Assembly (NCBI GenBank): GCA_902496015.1
Contig: CABUZJ010000002.1
Location: 1-64,000, forward strand
Length of the DNA stretch: 64,000 bases
DNA from: an uncultured Eubacteriales bacterium
GTDB lineage: Bacteria > Bacillota > Clostridia > Christensenellales > UBA1242
Direction of reading: 5' to 3'
The notes beneath the pieces were generated by a model. It saw only the letters and a list, made by a program, of their open reading frames with translations. It was not told the DNA's origin and did not search any database. This document shows positions 53,104 to 61,667 of this stretch, piece by piece (the stretch's first letter is position 1; the number at the start of each line of letters is the position of its first letter). Position numbers and translations under genes: made by a program.

Positions 53104-53807
53104 TATGCCATCTCCAATGCTAATTTTATCATGTTATTAAAACTTATTTCTCGTTCCTTGGCTGAAAGAGCAGTTCCTTTTAATATATGATCGCTGACAG
53201 AACATAGAGTAAGGGCATTTTTGTTAAACTTTTTAGCATTATAATAAAGACTTGCAGATTCCATTTCAACTGCCAAACAGTTATATTTTTGCATAATTTC
53301 TTTTTGATTTTCATCTTCGTAAAATGTATCGGTGCAGTAAATATTTCCACAAAAAAAATTCAAATTTAATTTTTTTGCTGTATTTATTGCAGTTTTCACA
53401 AGGTTTTCTGTTGCATTCAATTCAAAAATTTTTAATTTATTAAGGTTTGCATAATTAGTGGTGGTGATGCAAGTTTTTGCAATCACAATATCTTTAAGAT
53501 CTAAATTATAATTAAAAGACCCGCAAGAGCCCACTCTTATAATGTTATCAACATTATAAAAGCTAAATAGTTCATAACTATATATTCCCATTGAAGGATT
53601 ACCCATTCCAGATGCCATAACAGAAACTTCTTTCCCATTGTAAGTTCCAGTGTAACCTTGCATTCCACGAACATTGTTTACAAGTTTTGCATTATTAAGG
53701 AAATGTTTTGCAATATATCTTGCACGCTTTGGATCTCCTGGCATAATTATTGTTTTAGCAAAATCTCCTTTTTTACATTCTATATGGGCAGTGGGGGTTT
53801 TATCCAT
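53103..53807 (-). CDS. deoD: Purine nucleoside phosphorylase (DeoD type)
   Basis: A 234-residue trimeric-type phosphorylase: MPGDPKRARYIA phosphate loop, RVGSCGSF, and VEMESASLYYNAKK, with SDHIL near the C-terminus carrying the catalytic aspartate position. It cleaves purine (deoxy)nucleosides to base and sugar-1-phosphate, feeding DeoB. Start at 53807 after AAGGAG; a longer frame to 53873 has no ribosome site. Confidence 0.93.
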   Translation of the reverse strand: MDKTPTAHIECKKGDFAKTIIMPGDPKRARYIAKHFLNNAKLVNNVRGMQGYTGTYNGKEVSVMASGMGNPSMGIYSYELFSFYNVDNIIRVGSCGSFNYNLDLKDIVIAKTCITTTNYANLNKLKIFELNATENLVKTAINTAKKLNLNFFCGNIYCTDTFYEDENQKEIMQKYNCLAVEMESASLYYNAKKFNKNALTLCSVSDHILKGTALSAKEREISFNNMIKLALEMA

Positions 53808-53946
53808 AAATTTCTCCTTATTAAGTAGGTGATAATACAAATTTATTTTACTATATTTTATAATTATTTCCAACTATTTTAAAATGTTATAAAAATAAAA
53901 AAGTTTGATTTAGTTTTTTGTTAATTTTAATTTTTTTTTAAAGAAT

Positions 53947-53975
53947 TTGACAAACTTACAAATAGAAAATAGACT
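53947..53975 (+). promoter_or_regulatory. DUF1846 gene promoter
   Basis: TTGACA (53947-53952), 17 nt, TAGACT (53970-53975), then AAAGGAG before the ATG at 53995. Confidence 0.6.
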
Positions 53976-53994
53976 ACTAATAAAGGAGATGTTT

Positions 53995-55479
53995 ATGAAA
54001 TTAGGGTTTGACAACGATAAATATATAAAATTACAGACTGAAAATATTAATAAAAGAATTAAAAATTTTGAAAATAAACTTTACATGGAATTTGGTGGGA
54101 AATTATTTGATGATTTACATGCATCTAGGGTATTGCCCGGATTTGCACCAGATGCTAAAATTAGAATTCTTAAAAAATTAAAAGATAAGTGTGAAATAAT
54201 TTTTGTTATCAATGCCGACCATATTGAAAAACATAAAATTAGGGCAGATTATAGTATTACTTATGATGAAGAAGTGTTAAGACAAATCGATAATTTAAGA
54301 GCAGAAGGTCTTTTAGTTTCGGCAATAGTTATAACGCTTTATAAGGGTCAACAATTAGCTCAAATGTTTGCAAACAAATTAGAAAGAAGGGGAGAAAAGG
54401 TTTATTTTCATACTCCAACAAAAGGTTATCCTAATGATATTTCTATTATTGTTAGTGATAAGGGGTATGGTGCAAATCCATATATTATAACACAGCGTCC
54501 GCTAGTAGTTATTACGGCTCCAGGACCAGGAAGTGGAAAATTAGCAACTTGCCTTAGCCAACTTTATCATGAATATAAAATAGGTGTTAAGGCGGGCTAT
54601 GCTAAGTTTGAAACATTTCCCGTGTGGAATTTAGATTTAAAGCACCCCGTTAATTTGGCTTATGAAGCAGCAACTGCAGATTTGAAAGATATTAACATGA
54701 TAGATAGTTTTCATCTTAAAGCTTATAATAAAATAGCTATTAACTATAACAGAGATTTAGAGTGTTTTCCAGTTGTTTCAAATATTTTAACTAAAATTAC
54801 AAATAATGATAAACTTTATCAATCGCCAACAGATATGGGTGTTAACATGGTTGGATTTGCAATTAGCAATGATGAAATAGTGAAAAAGGCTAGCGAACAA
54901 GAAATTATAAGACGATATCAAAAAGCATTAGTAGATTATAAATGTGGACTTTGTGGCGAAGATATTCCTGCTAGAATTGAAATGATTATGAGTGAACTTA
55001 AAATTAAGTTAACCGATAGAGTTATAGTAAAGGCAGTGGAAGATAAAATTTCTAATTGCGATGTGCCAATTTTAGGTATTGAACTGGAAGATGGTAGATG
55101 TGTATTTGGAAAATCTAAACAATTACTTAGTGCAAGTTCTGCTTGTGTTTTAAATTGTTTAAAAACTTTGGCTAATATAGATGATGAAATTGACCTTATT
55201 CCTGAAAATATTTTGCAACCGGTTTGTGAGATGAAGCATAAAAATTTAAAAGTTTTAAAGGGGCAATTAAATTTAAAAGATACATTGTTGGCTCTTGCAA
55301 TAAGCAGTTCTGTTAATCCTCTTGCAAAATGTGCATTAAATCAGTTAGAAAAACTTAGTAATTGCGAAGCCCATTCATCTTGCATTCTTTCAAGTGAAGA
55401 CGAACAAACCTTGAAGAAATTAAATTTAAGAGTTACTAGCGAACCTGTTTTTAGCACGGCTAATTTATATTTTAATTAA
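53995..55479 (+). CDS. DUF1846 family protein
   Basis: A 494-residue protein matching DUF1846: GFDNDKYIKLQTENI start, HASRVLPGF, YKGQQLA, APGPGSGKLATCLSQLYHE. The last contains a P-loop-like GPGSGK, so ATP or nucleotide binding is plausible; the function of the family is not established. Start at 53995 is fixed by AAAGGAG after the promoter. Single gene with its own terminator (55484-55513). Confidence 0.9.
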   Translation: MKLGFDNDKYIKLQTENINKRIKNFENKLYMEFGGKLFDDLHASRVLPGFAPDAKIRILKKLKDKCEIIFVINADHIEKHKIRADYSITYDEEVLRQIDNLRAEGLLVSAIVITLYKGQQLAQMFANKLERRGEKVYFHTPTKGYPNDISIIVSDKGYGANPYIITQRPLVVITAPGPGSGKLATCLSQLYHEYKIGVKAGYAKFETFPVWNLDLKHPVNLAYEAATADLKDINMIDSFHLKAYNKIAINYNRDLECFPVVSNILTKITNNDKLYQSPTDMGVNMVGFAISNDEIVKKASEQEIIRRYQKALVDYKCGLCGEDIPARIEMIMSELKIKLTDRVIVKAVEDKISNCDVPILGIELEDGRCVFGKSKQLLSASSACVLNCLKTLANIDDEIDLIPENILQPVCEMKHKNLKVLKGQLNLKDTLLALAISSSVNPLAKCALNQLEKLSNCEAHSSCILSSEDEQTLKKLNLRVTSEPVFSTANLYFN

Positions 55480-55483
55480 TATT

Positions 55484-55513
55484 GAAAAAGGCTATAATAT
55501 CATAGCCTTTTTA
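55484..55513 (+). terminator. DUF1846 gene terminator
   Basis: AAAAAGGCTAT (55485-55495) pairs with ATAGCCTTTTT (55502-55512), followed by T-rich DNA. Confidence 0.85.
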
Positions 55514-55691
55514 TTATTAATAATTTTTATTTCATCAATAGTTAAAGATGATTATTGTGCTAAAAAATAAGATAATTAAAAATATAAATTATTATTTTGT
55601 GAAAATTTAGTTTTAGTAAAGTTAATTGCGTTTAAATTATATTTATATTTATATTCTAAAAATCAAAATAGTATTAACAAAAAAATAATAA

Positions 55692-55715
55692 AAAATGCCT
55701 TTTAAAAGGCAATTT
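55692..55715 (-). terminator. tRNA pair terminator
   Basis: A self-complementary TGCCTTTT/AAAAGGCA hairpin immediately after tRNA-Glu, followed on the minus strand by T-rich sequence. Confidence 0.6.
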
Positions 55716-55716
55716 T

Positions 55717-55791
55717 TGGTGACCCCAAGCAGAGTTGAACTGCTCACTTCGCCGTGAAAGGGCGATGTCTTAACCGATTGACCATGGGGCC
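55717..55791 (-). tRNA. tRNA-Glu (anticodon TTC)
   Basis: A 75-nt cloverleaf on the minus strand: acceptor GGCCCCA/TGGGGTC, anticodon loop CTTTCAC in stem TCGCC/GGCGA, T loop TTCAACT, CCA encoded. Second in a tRNA-Met/tRNA-Glu transcript. Confidence 0.95.
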
Positions 55792-55803
55792 AAATATTAA
55801 ATT

Positions 55804-55880
55804 TGGTAGCGGCTGACGGATTTGAACCATCGACCTATCGGGTATGAACCGAGCGCTCTAGCCAACTGAGCTAAGCCGCC
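55804..55880 (-). tRNA. tRNA-Met (anticodon CAT), elongator type
   Basis: A 77-nt cloverleaf on the minus strand: acceptor GGCGGCT/AGCCGCT, anticodon loop TTCATAC, T loop TTCAAAT, CCA encoded. The paired G1-C72 argues for elongator rather than initiator tRNA. A lysidine-type Ile tRNA cannot be fully excluded by eye. Confidence 0.9.
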
Positions 55881-55898
55881 ACGCATTAACGCTTTTTT

Positions 55899-55927
55899 AT
55901 TTTAACTTAAAAAATGATTTATGTCAA
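55899..55927 (-). promoter_or_regulatory. tRNA-Met/Glu promoter
   Basis: Minus strand TTGACA (55922-55927), 17 nt, TAAAAT (55899-55904), 18 nt before tRNA-Met. Confidence 0.65.
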
Positions 55928-56060
55928 CACTTTTTTCAAAAATTTTACTAGCACTCTAAAAATTTTTTACTTTAATTAATACCTTAAAAAAGTTTTAAAC
56001 TTACTTGTAAAAAACAATATAATATGATATACTAATTTTAAACCAAATAAGGAGTTTGTT

Positions 56061-56486
56061 ATGGTTTTTGATATAGTTCAATATGTTTTATTGGGATTAT
56101 TTCTTTTAATAGTTATAACTTGCATTGGTATAACCATTAAAAATGCTGTAAAAAAGAAAAATAAAGAGCCTAAAAAGGCAACCCCTGTTGAAATAAAAGA
56201 TAATGTTAGATATACCAAAAGTGATATTATTGAAAATGAACAGGGAGATGCACAAATAAGTTATGTTAAAAATGACATAATTTTACAACCAAGGAAAATG
56301 GTTACTGTTGGGAAGAAAAGTTTGGTGAAGCCAGGCAAATATACTGTGCTTTCTGCCTATGAAAGTGAAGATGAATTTAATATTAGAATAGGCAATTTTG
56401 TAAAAAGTTACACTCATGGGCAAGAAATAGTTCTTGCAGATGGTGATGAAATTTGCCCTACTAGTTCGACAATTATTTTAAGATAA
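56061..56486 (+). CDS. Single-pass membrane protein, unknown
   Basis: A 141-residue protein with an N-terminal membrane helix (about 5-28), a lysine-rich stretch (KNAVKKKNKEPKKA) and a cytoplasmic beta-rich domain of about 95 residues (ITIKN..., GKKSLVKPGKYTVL, NIRIGNFVKSY). By the positive-inside rule the domain is cytosolic. No family recognised. AAGGAG ribosome site; single gene. Confidence 0.6.
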   Translation: MVFDIVQYVLLGLFLLIVITCIGITIKNAVKKKNKEPKKATPVEIKDNVRYTKSDIIENEQGDAQISYVKNDIILQPRKMVTVGKKSLVKPGKYTVLSAYESEDEFNIRIGNFVKSYTHGQEIVLADGDEICPTSSTIILR

Positions 56487-56489
56487 AAT

Positions 56490-56538
56490 AACCAATTAAG
56501 TTTTGCACAATATAAGGCAAAATTTAATTGGTTTTTTT
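56490..56538. terminator. Bidirectional terminator
   Basis: ACCAATTAAGTTTTGC (56491-56506) pairs with 56517-56532 with one mismatch, followed by a T run. Confidence 0.75.
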
Positions 56539-56552
56539 ATTGCTATTTATTA

Positions 56553-57413
56553 TTAATTATTTTTTTTAATTTTAAAATAAATAAATCTTTCACAAATAAG
56601 AGTTAATAAAGTAACAAATACATAGATAAAGACGAAATAAATATTAAATTCAGCTATAACAAATAAATTTAAAATAATAATAACTATGCTAGAAATAATT
56701 ATAAGTAGGCCTTGCAAAGTGTTTACAATTTTCCATGCTTTTGCATTGCTAAGTGTAAATATTGTTCTAAAACCAAAAAACTGGTTAGGGCAATTTGCCT
56801 TTATAAGTGTGGCAATTCCAAGAATCAAAGCACTTGCTGAAATTATTTGCATAATAATTGTTTTAAAGTGTGCAACTGTTTGAGCTGAACATGTAATACC
56901 TGTTGCAATAATTCCAATAAAAATTAAAATGTTTGAAATTAATTGCGTGATTTGTGTGGCTTTATTGCTTTTATAAAGGTCATGCTTTATTAATTTATTG
57001 TAAAACGCAGAGCAAATAACAAATATAAATAAACTAATACACGGTAATATTAAAATATAAAATTTATTTCCAAATGCTAAAACATTGCCTTCTATATCTA
57101 TATTTAATGGGATTGTATTTATATATCTTAAAAAAATAAAGGAAAGTATTATATTTAAAAATAAAAATAATATATTTGAAAGAAAAAGATTTGAATAAGA
57201 ATTTTTGCTTTTTTCTATTGATGTTCCCACAATTTCTTCAATTTTACAGTTATAAATATTGCATAAAAGTTTTATTGTTTCGATATTAGGCTCGCTTTGA
57301 CCTTGTTCCCACTTTGAAATGCTTTGTCTTGAAACATATAGTTTATTTGCCAATTCTTCTTGTGTAAGATTATTTTTTATTCTTAAATTTTTTAAATTAT
57401 CTTTTAGTTCCAT
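56553..57413 (-). CDS. XRE HTH regulator fused to an SdpI-like membrane domain
   Basis: A 286-residue protein. HTH_3 domain at 7-60 (TQEELANKLYVSRQSISKWE), a linker, then six or so membrane helices: a DUF1648-like segment with IPLNIDIEGNVLAFGNK, and an SdpI-like segment with NQFFGFRTIFTLSNAKAWKIVN. SdpI gives immunity to the SDP toxin in Bacillus and also sequesters its repressor. Here the HTH is on the same chain, so toxin or envelope sensing may be wired directly to DNA binding. AAGGAG ribosome site; a double dyad lies above its promoter. Confidence 0.78.
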   Translation of the reverse strand: MELKDNLKNLRIKNNLTQEELANKLYVSRQSISKWEQGQSEPNIETIKLLCNIYNCKIEEIVGTSIEKSKNSYSNLFLSNILFLFLNIILSFIFLRYINTIPLNIDIEGNVLAFGNKFYILILPCISLFIFVICSAFYNKLIKHDLYKSNKATQITQLISNILIFIGIIATGITCSAQTVAHFKTIIMQIISASALILGIATLIKANCPNQFFGFRTIFTLSNAKAWKIVNTLQGLLIIISSIVIIILNLFVIAEFNIYFVFIYVFVTLLTLICERFIYFKIKKNN

Positions 57414-57434
57414 TTTTTACTCCTTGTTGCCTTA

Positions 57435-57463
57435 ATTATATGTTTGCATTATCTTATAGTAAA
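57435..57463 (-). promoter_or_regulatory. Promoter of the HTH-SdpI gene
   Basis: Minus strand TTTACT (57458-57463), 17 nt, TATAAT (57435-57440). Confidence 0.5.
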
Positions 57464-57465
57464 GC

Positions 57466-57490
57466 AAAAGTTGTGCAACTTTTAGTTGCA
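57466..57490. promoter_or_regulatory. Overlapping operator-like dyads above the HTH-SdpI promoter
   Basis: AAAAGTTG-TG-CAACTTTT (57466-57483) is a perfect inverted repeat; TGCAACT-TTT-AGTTGCA (57474-57490) is a second one sharing an arm. They sit immediately upstream of the -35, a likely autoregulatory site. Confidence 0.5.
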
Positions 57491-57495
57491 GATAA

Positions 57496-57526
57496 AAAAT
57501 AAAGATGATTTTTTCATCTTTATTTT
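57496..57526 (-). terminator. Hydrolase gene terminator
   Basis: AAAATAAAGATGA pairs with TCATCTTTATTTT across a TTTTT loop, downstream of the minus-strand hydrolase gene. Confidence 0.75.
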
Positions 57527-57540
57527 AAATTAAAATACAA

Positions 57541-58449
57541 TTAAATATGTTCATTTAAAAAATTTTTTATATCAGCATAAACTTGTGCGTTGTTAATTTC
57601 GTTGTGAACTTCGTGTCGCATGTTAGGGTAAAGGTGAATAGTTAAATCAATTATACCTAGTTTTTTATATTTGTTATAAAGTTTTAAAACAAGTTTACCA
57701 TTTTTGCTAAATCTGTCTTCTTGCCCAGCAATTAACATTAGTGGCTTGCGTTTATCAATTTTGGCTAGATTAGCTTTTTTATAGGTTGGGATAACGCCAC
57801 TCATAAGGTCGTAATAAAATTTTGCACTAAATGGTTGAGAGCACATTGGATCTTCTTTATAAGTTTTTGCTATTTCCTTATCGTGAGTAATCCATAATTC
57901 GCCGTTTTCAAGGCCTTTACTATATTTTTTAAAGCTTAAATTCTCAATCAATTTTGCATTAGCATTATTTCCTTTGTGCCTCATGGTTATTTTTGCTATT
58001 AATTTTGCCATTTTGTTTTCTAATGTGTTCATGTAACTTGTGCCACAAAGAATTGCACCTTTATGTAATTTGCTTTCTTGAATATATTTTTGAGTTATAA
58101 GAGAGCCATAACTATGACCAAATATAAATAATGGAAGTTTAGGATATTTGTTGGTTAAATATTTTGATATTTCGATTTCATCTTTTACGCTATCACAATA
58201 TAAATTTGTTGCCTTGTCGTATTTTCCAACAAGTTCTGGTTTGCCAGCTGTTTTGCCATGTGCACGATGGTCGTCTGCGAACACAATAAATCCATATTGG
58301 TTAAGGTAAGTTGCGAGGTCGTTATATCTTTTTGCGTGTTCACTCATTCCGTGGATAATTTGTACAATAGCTTTTGGGTTTGCCACATCTTCCCAAATGT
58401 AGCAAGCGAGTTCGGTGTTATCGAAAGATTTAAATTTAATTTCTTTCAT
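57541..58449 (-). CDS. Alpha/beta hydrolase, lysophospholipase/monoacylglycerol lipase type
   Basis: A 302-residue serine hydrolase (S33/Hydrolase_4). Oxyanion region IIHGMSEHAKRY, DHRAHGKT, nucleophile elbow GHSYGS, acid in LIAGQEDRF, histidine in MRHEVHNE. Likely hydrolyses monoacylglycerols or lysolipids in the cytosol. AAAAGGAG ribosome site. Single gene, upstream neighbour glpK on the same strand about 140 nt away. Confidence 0.85.
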   Translation of the reverse strand: MKEIKFKSFDNTELACYIWEDVANPKAIVQIIHGMSEHAKRYNDLATYLNQYGFIVFADDHRAHGKTAGKPELVGKYDKATNLYCDSVKDEIEISKYLTNKYPKLPLFIFGHSYGSLITQKYIQESKLHKGAILCGTSYMNTLENKMAKLIAKITMRHKGNNANAKLIENLSFKKYSKGLENGELWITHDKEIAKTYKEDPMCSQPFSAKFYYDLMSGVIPTYKKANLAKIDKRKPLMLIAGQEDRFSKNGKLVLKLYNKYKKLGIIDLTIHLYPNMRHEVHNEINNAQVYADIKNFLNEHI

Positions 58450-58592
58450 AAAATTTACTCCTTTTGTTTTATCTTTTTTATTTATTTTACATAAATTTGC
58501 AAATTTTGTCTATTATTTTGTTAATCATGTTATTTAATAAGGCTAAAATATGCAAAATTTATTAAAATTTATATAAATATTAACAAAATTTG

Positions 58593-60068
58593 TTATTCTA
58601 CTGATTCAGTTAAACACTGTTTTATTGCTTTTTTCCATCCTTCTAAATTCTTTTTCATTTCATATTTTGGTGAAAGTGGAATATATATTTTTTTTATTTC
58701 TATTTTTTCTTTAATTTCTTCTAAACTCTTGTAAGCTCCAGAACATAAGCCTGCAAGATATATTGCACCTAAACTTGTGCTTTCCCCATCTGTTACATCA
58801 ACCTCAATATTTAACATATCGGCTTGAAATTGCATTAAAAAGTTATTTTTTGTTGCCCCACCATCAACATAAATATGTTTTGGTCTGCTATGGCTTTCTT
58901 TTTCTAAAACTTTGAAAACATCATAAACCGAATAAGCAATTCCTTCAAGAACAGCACGAGCAATGTGGCTTGCAGTGGTGGCCCTTGTTAGCCCAGTTAT
59001 AATTCCATTTGCATCCATGTTCCAATAAGGGCAACCTAAACCAGTAAAGGCTGGCACAAAATAAACGCCGTTATTGTTACCTAATTCGCCTGCAAGTTTA
59101 TCCATTTCTTGTGGGGAAGAAACCAATTTTAAATCATCACAAACCCAATCTATTGCCGTGCCACAATTATAAACACTACCTTCAAGTGCATAAGCAACTC
59201 TGTTACCAATTTTATAGGCAACTGTTGAAAGTAAATTTTCACTTTGTGCGGGCTTACTACCAGTGTTAACAAGCAAAAATGAACCAGTGCCATAGGTATT
59301 TTTTATATCGCCAAATTTATAGCAACCTTGACCGAATAAACTAGATTGTTGGTCTCCAATTAATCCGCAAATTGGAATTCTTAATTTACCAATTTTTGCA
59401 ATTCCAACATTTTGGCAGTTGTCAACTATGGTTGGAAGAATGTGTTTTGGAATCCCAAAAAGTTCAAGTAATTCATTGTCCCATGACAAAGTGTGAATAT
59501 TAAATAGTTGGGTTCGGCTAGCATTAGTTACATCAGTAACATGACTTTTGCCACCTGTTAGTTTAAAAGTTAAATAACTTTCAATAGTTCCAACTAATAA
59601 ATCATTCTTTTTAAGTGCTAATTGAACAGCAGGGACATTTTTAAGTAACCACCTAATTTTGCTAGCACTGAAATAAGAGTCGGGAATAAGTCCTGTTTTA
59701 GCTTTTACTATTTTTGCTAATGGTGAATTTTTTAGTTTTTTGCAATAGTTTGCAGTTCTTCTGCATTGCCAACAGATTGCGTGATAAAGAGGTTTTCCTG
59801 TTTTTTTACTCCATGCTACAACGGTTTCTCTTTGATTTGTAATTCCTATTGCATAAATGTCTTTATCGGTTAAGTTTTGCGTAATTTCAAGTATTGCAGA
59901 TTTTACAATGCTGAATATTTCCTCTGCATCGTGTTCCACCCAGCCATCTGCAGGATAATATTGTTTGAATGGTGCTCTGCTAATCTTTTCTATTTGGTTT
60001 TTAACAACATTAAATAAAACGGCTCTTGCCGAAGTGGTGCCTTCATCAATGCCAATAATATATTTCAT
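58593..60068 (-). CDS. glpK: Glycerol kinase
   Basis: A 491-residue FGGY kinase: GIDEGTTSARAVLF, GITNQRETVVAW, GLIGDQQSSLFGQ and the C-terminal YVDGGATKNNFLMQFQADML. It makes glycerol-3-phosphate from glycerol and ATP. Start at 60068 after GGGGGA; an upstream in-frame codon at 60083 overlaps that site. It diverges from the glycerol-3-phosphate oxidation operon, with both promoters in a 141-bp gap. Confidence 0.95.
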   Translation of the reverse strand: MKYIIGIDEGTTSARAVLFNVVKNQIEKISRAPFKQYYPADGWVEHDAEEIFSIVKSAILEITQNLTDKDIYAIGITNQRETVVAWSKKTGKPLYHAICWQCRRTANYCKKLKNSPLAKIVKAKTGLIPDSYFSASKIRWLLKNVPAVQLALKKNDLLVGTIESYLTFKLTGGKSHVTDVTNASRTQLFNIHTLSWDNELLELFGIPKHILPTIVDNCQNVGIAKIGKLRIPICGLIGDQQSSLFGQGCYKFGDIKNTYGTGSFLLVNTGSKPAQSENLLSTVAYKIGNRVAYALEGSVYNCGTAIDWVCDDLKLVSSPQEMDKLAGELGNNNGVYFVPAFTGLGCPYWNMDANGIITGLTRATTASHIARAVLEGIAYSVYDVFKVLEKESHSRPKHIYVDGGATKNNFLMQFQADMLNIEVDVTDGESTSLGAIYLAGLCSGAYKSLEEIKEKIEIKKIYIPLSPKYEMKKNLEGWKKAIKQCLTESVE

Positions 60069-60174
60069 TTTATTTTCCCCCAAACTTAATATTTATTATA
60101 TTTTAGCAAATTTATAAAACTTTTCAAATGATTTATATTATTTTTGCAAATTTCTTGTTTTATTTTTAAAATAA

Positions 60175-60203
60175 TTGACAATATTAGAATTAGTATTTAA
60201 ACT
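60175..60203 (+). promoter_or_regulatory. Glycerol-3-phosphate operon promoter, leaderless
   Basis: TTGACA (60175-60180), 17 nt, TAAACT (60198-60203); 6 nt later comes the ATG at 60210. No Shine-Dalgarno. Transcription should start on the ATG. Confidence 0.7.
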
Positions 60204-60209
60204 TAAATT

Positions 60210-61667
60210 ATGGGAAAAATAAATTTAAATTATCAATATGAAGTTATTGTTATTGGTGGAGGTATTATTGGTGCTTTCACCTTTAATAATTTAGTAACTA
60301 ATGGTGTAAAAACTTTACTTGTGGAAGCAGGTGAAGATGTGAGTGTGGGGGCAACTAAAGCAAATAGTGCCATTATTCATGCTGGTTATGATTGTGCCGT
60401 TGGAACTAATAAGGCTAAATTTAATGTTCGAGGCAATCAAATGTATGAAGAGATTGCGAATAGGCTTGGAGAAAAAATAAAAAAAACTGGCTCGTTAGTT
60501 GTAAGCGATAAATCGGGGTTAGATAACCTTAAAAGGCTTTATAATCAAGGAATTGCAAATGGAGTTAAAGGATTAAAAATTTTAAACAGGGGTGAACTTT
60601 TAAAATTAGAGCCTAATTTAAGCGACATAATTGAATATGGGCTTTATGCTCCTAGTGCAAAAATTGTTTCGCCTTACAATTTTGCAATTTCGTTATGCGA
60701 AGAAGCATTAATTAATGGTGGCGAATTAAAATTAAATTATAAAGTTGACAAAATTGAAAAAAAAGACGATGTTTTTTATGTTTATAGTGGGAATAATGTT
60801 GTAACAAGTAAATTTGTTGTAAACTGTGCGGGTGCAGGCTGTGCTCATATAAATGCCTTGGTTAATGCAGAACCGTTAAACATTACTCTAACAAAAGGTG
60901 AGTATTTAATTTTAGATAAAAGCGAAAAAGGTTTAGTTAATAGACCGATTTTTCCTTTGCCAACAAAAGCAGGTAAAGGAATTTTAGTTTTGCCAACTGT
61001 GAGCAACAATATATTATGCGGGCCAACTGCAAGAGATATAAGCGAATTTAATACATCCGTTACTCCTGAAGGTGTTGCTGAAATTAAGCAAAAAACAGGC
61101 ATAATGGTTAAGGGGCTTAATTTTAAAAAGGTAATAAAACTTTATGCTGGGGTGCGTGTGAAATGTGGTGACGATTTTGTTGTTAAATTTAGTGACAAAG
61201 TAAAAAACTTTTATTATACAGCTGGAATAGCAAGCCCTGGTCTTGCAAGTGCACCTGCAATTGCTGAACAAATTTTAAATGATTTAAAGAATGCAGGCAT
61301 GAAAACCACTCAAATAAAATTAAAGAAAAGAATTCCATATACTGACACACGGGCACTTTCAACTGAAAAATTAAATGCTTTAATTGCAAAAAATGCAAAA
61401 TATGGAAGGTTAGTTTGTAGGTGTGAAGGGATAACACAAGGTGAAATTGAAGAAGTTTTAAATGGACCAATAAAACCTTTAACAATTGAAGGAGTAAAAC
61501 GCCGATTAAGACCAACAATGGGCAGGTGCCAAGGTAGTTTTTGTTTGCCTAGTTTGATTGAAATAATGAGTAATGCTTATAACACTGCACCGGAAAATAT
61601 TGTTGTTAGAAACAAAACGCCATTAATACTCTCTGGCATTAAGGAGGGCGGTATTTATGAAAACTGA
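60210..61667 (+). CDS. GlpA-like FAD glycerol-3-phosphate dehydrogenase with BFD iron-sulfur domain
   Basis: A 485-residue DAO-type flavoenzyme: N-terminal VIGGGIIGAFTFNNL, NSAIIHAGYD, AGVRVKC and FYYTAGIASPGLASAPAIAE, then a C-terminal BFD-like [2Fe-2S] domain (CRCEG ... GRCQGSFC). Family knowledge: such proteins oxidise glycerol-3-phosphate and pass electrons to the partner flavoprotein. It overlaps the next gene by 11 nt and diverges from glpK. It lacks a ribosome site and is probably translated from a leaderless mRNA. Confidence 0.85.
   Translation: MGKINLNYQYEVIVIGGGIIGAFTFNNLVTNGVKTLLVEAGEDVSVGATKANSAIIHAGYDCAVGTNKAKFNVRGNQMYEEIANRLGEKIKKTGSLVVSDKSGLDNLKRLYNQGIANGVKGLKILNRGELLKLEPNLSDIIEYGLYAPSAKIVSPYNFAISLCEEALINGGELKLNYKVDKIEKKDDVFYVYSGNNVVTSKFVVNCAGAGCAHINALVNAEPLNITLTKGEYLILDKSEKGLVNRPIFPLPTKAGKGILVLPTVSNNILCGPTARDISEFNTSVTPEGVAEIKQKTGIMVKGLNFKKVIKLYAGVRVKCGDDFVVKFSDKVKNFYYTAGIASPGLASAPAIAEQILNDLKNAGMKTTQIKLKKRIPYTDTRALSTEKLNALIAKNAKYGRLVCRCEGITQGEIEEVLNGPIKPLTIEGVKRRLRPTMGRCQGSFCLPSLIEIMSNAYNTAPENIVVRNKTPLILSGIKEGGIYEN

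Noticed and set aside
57541..58449. Part of the glpK operon as a lipase feeding glycerol
   Set aside because: It has its own ribosome site and about 140 bp of AT-rich gap to glpK; shared regulation is possible but not shown.
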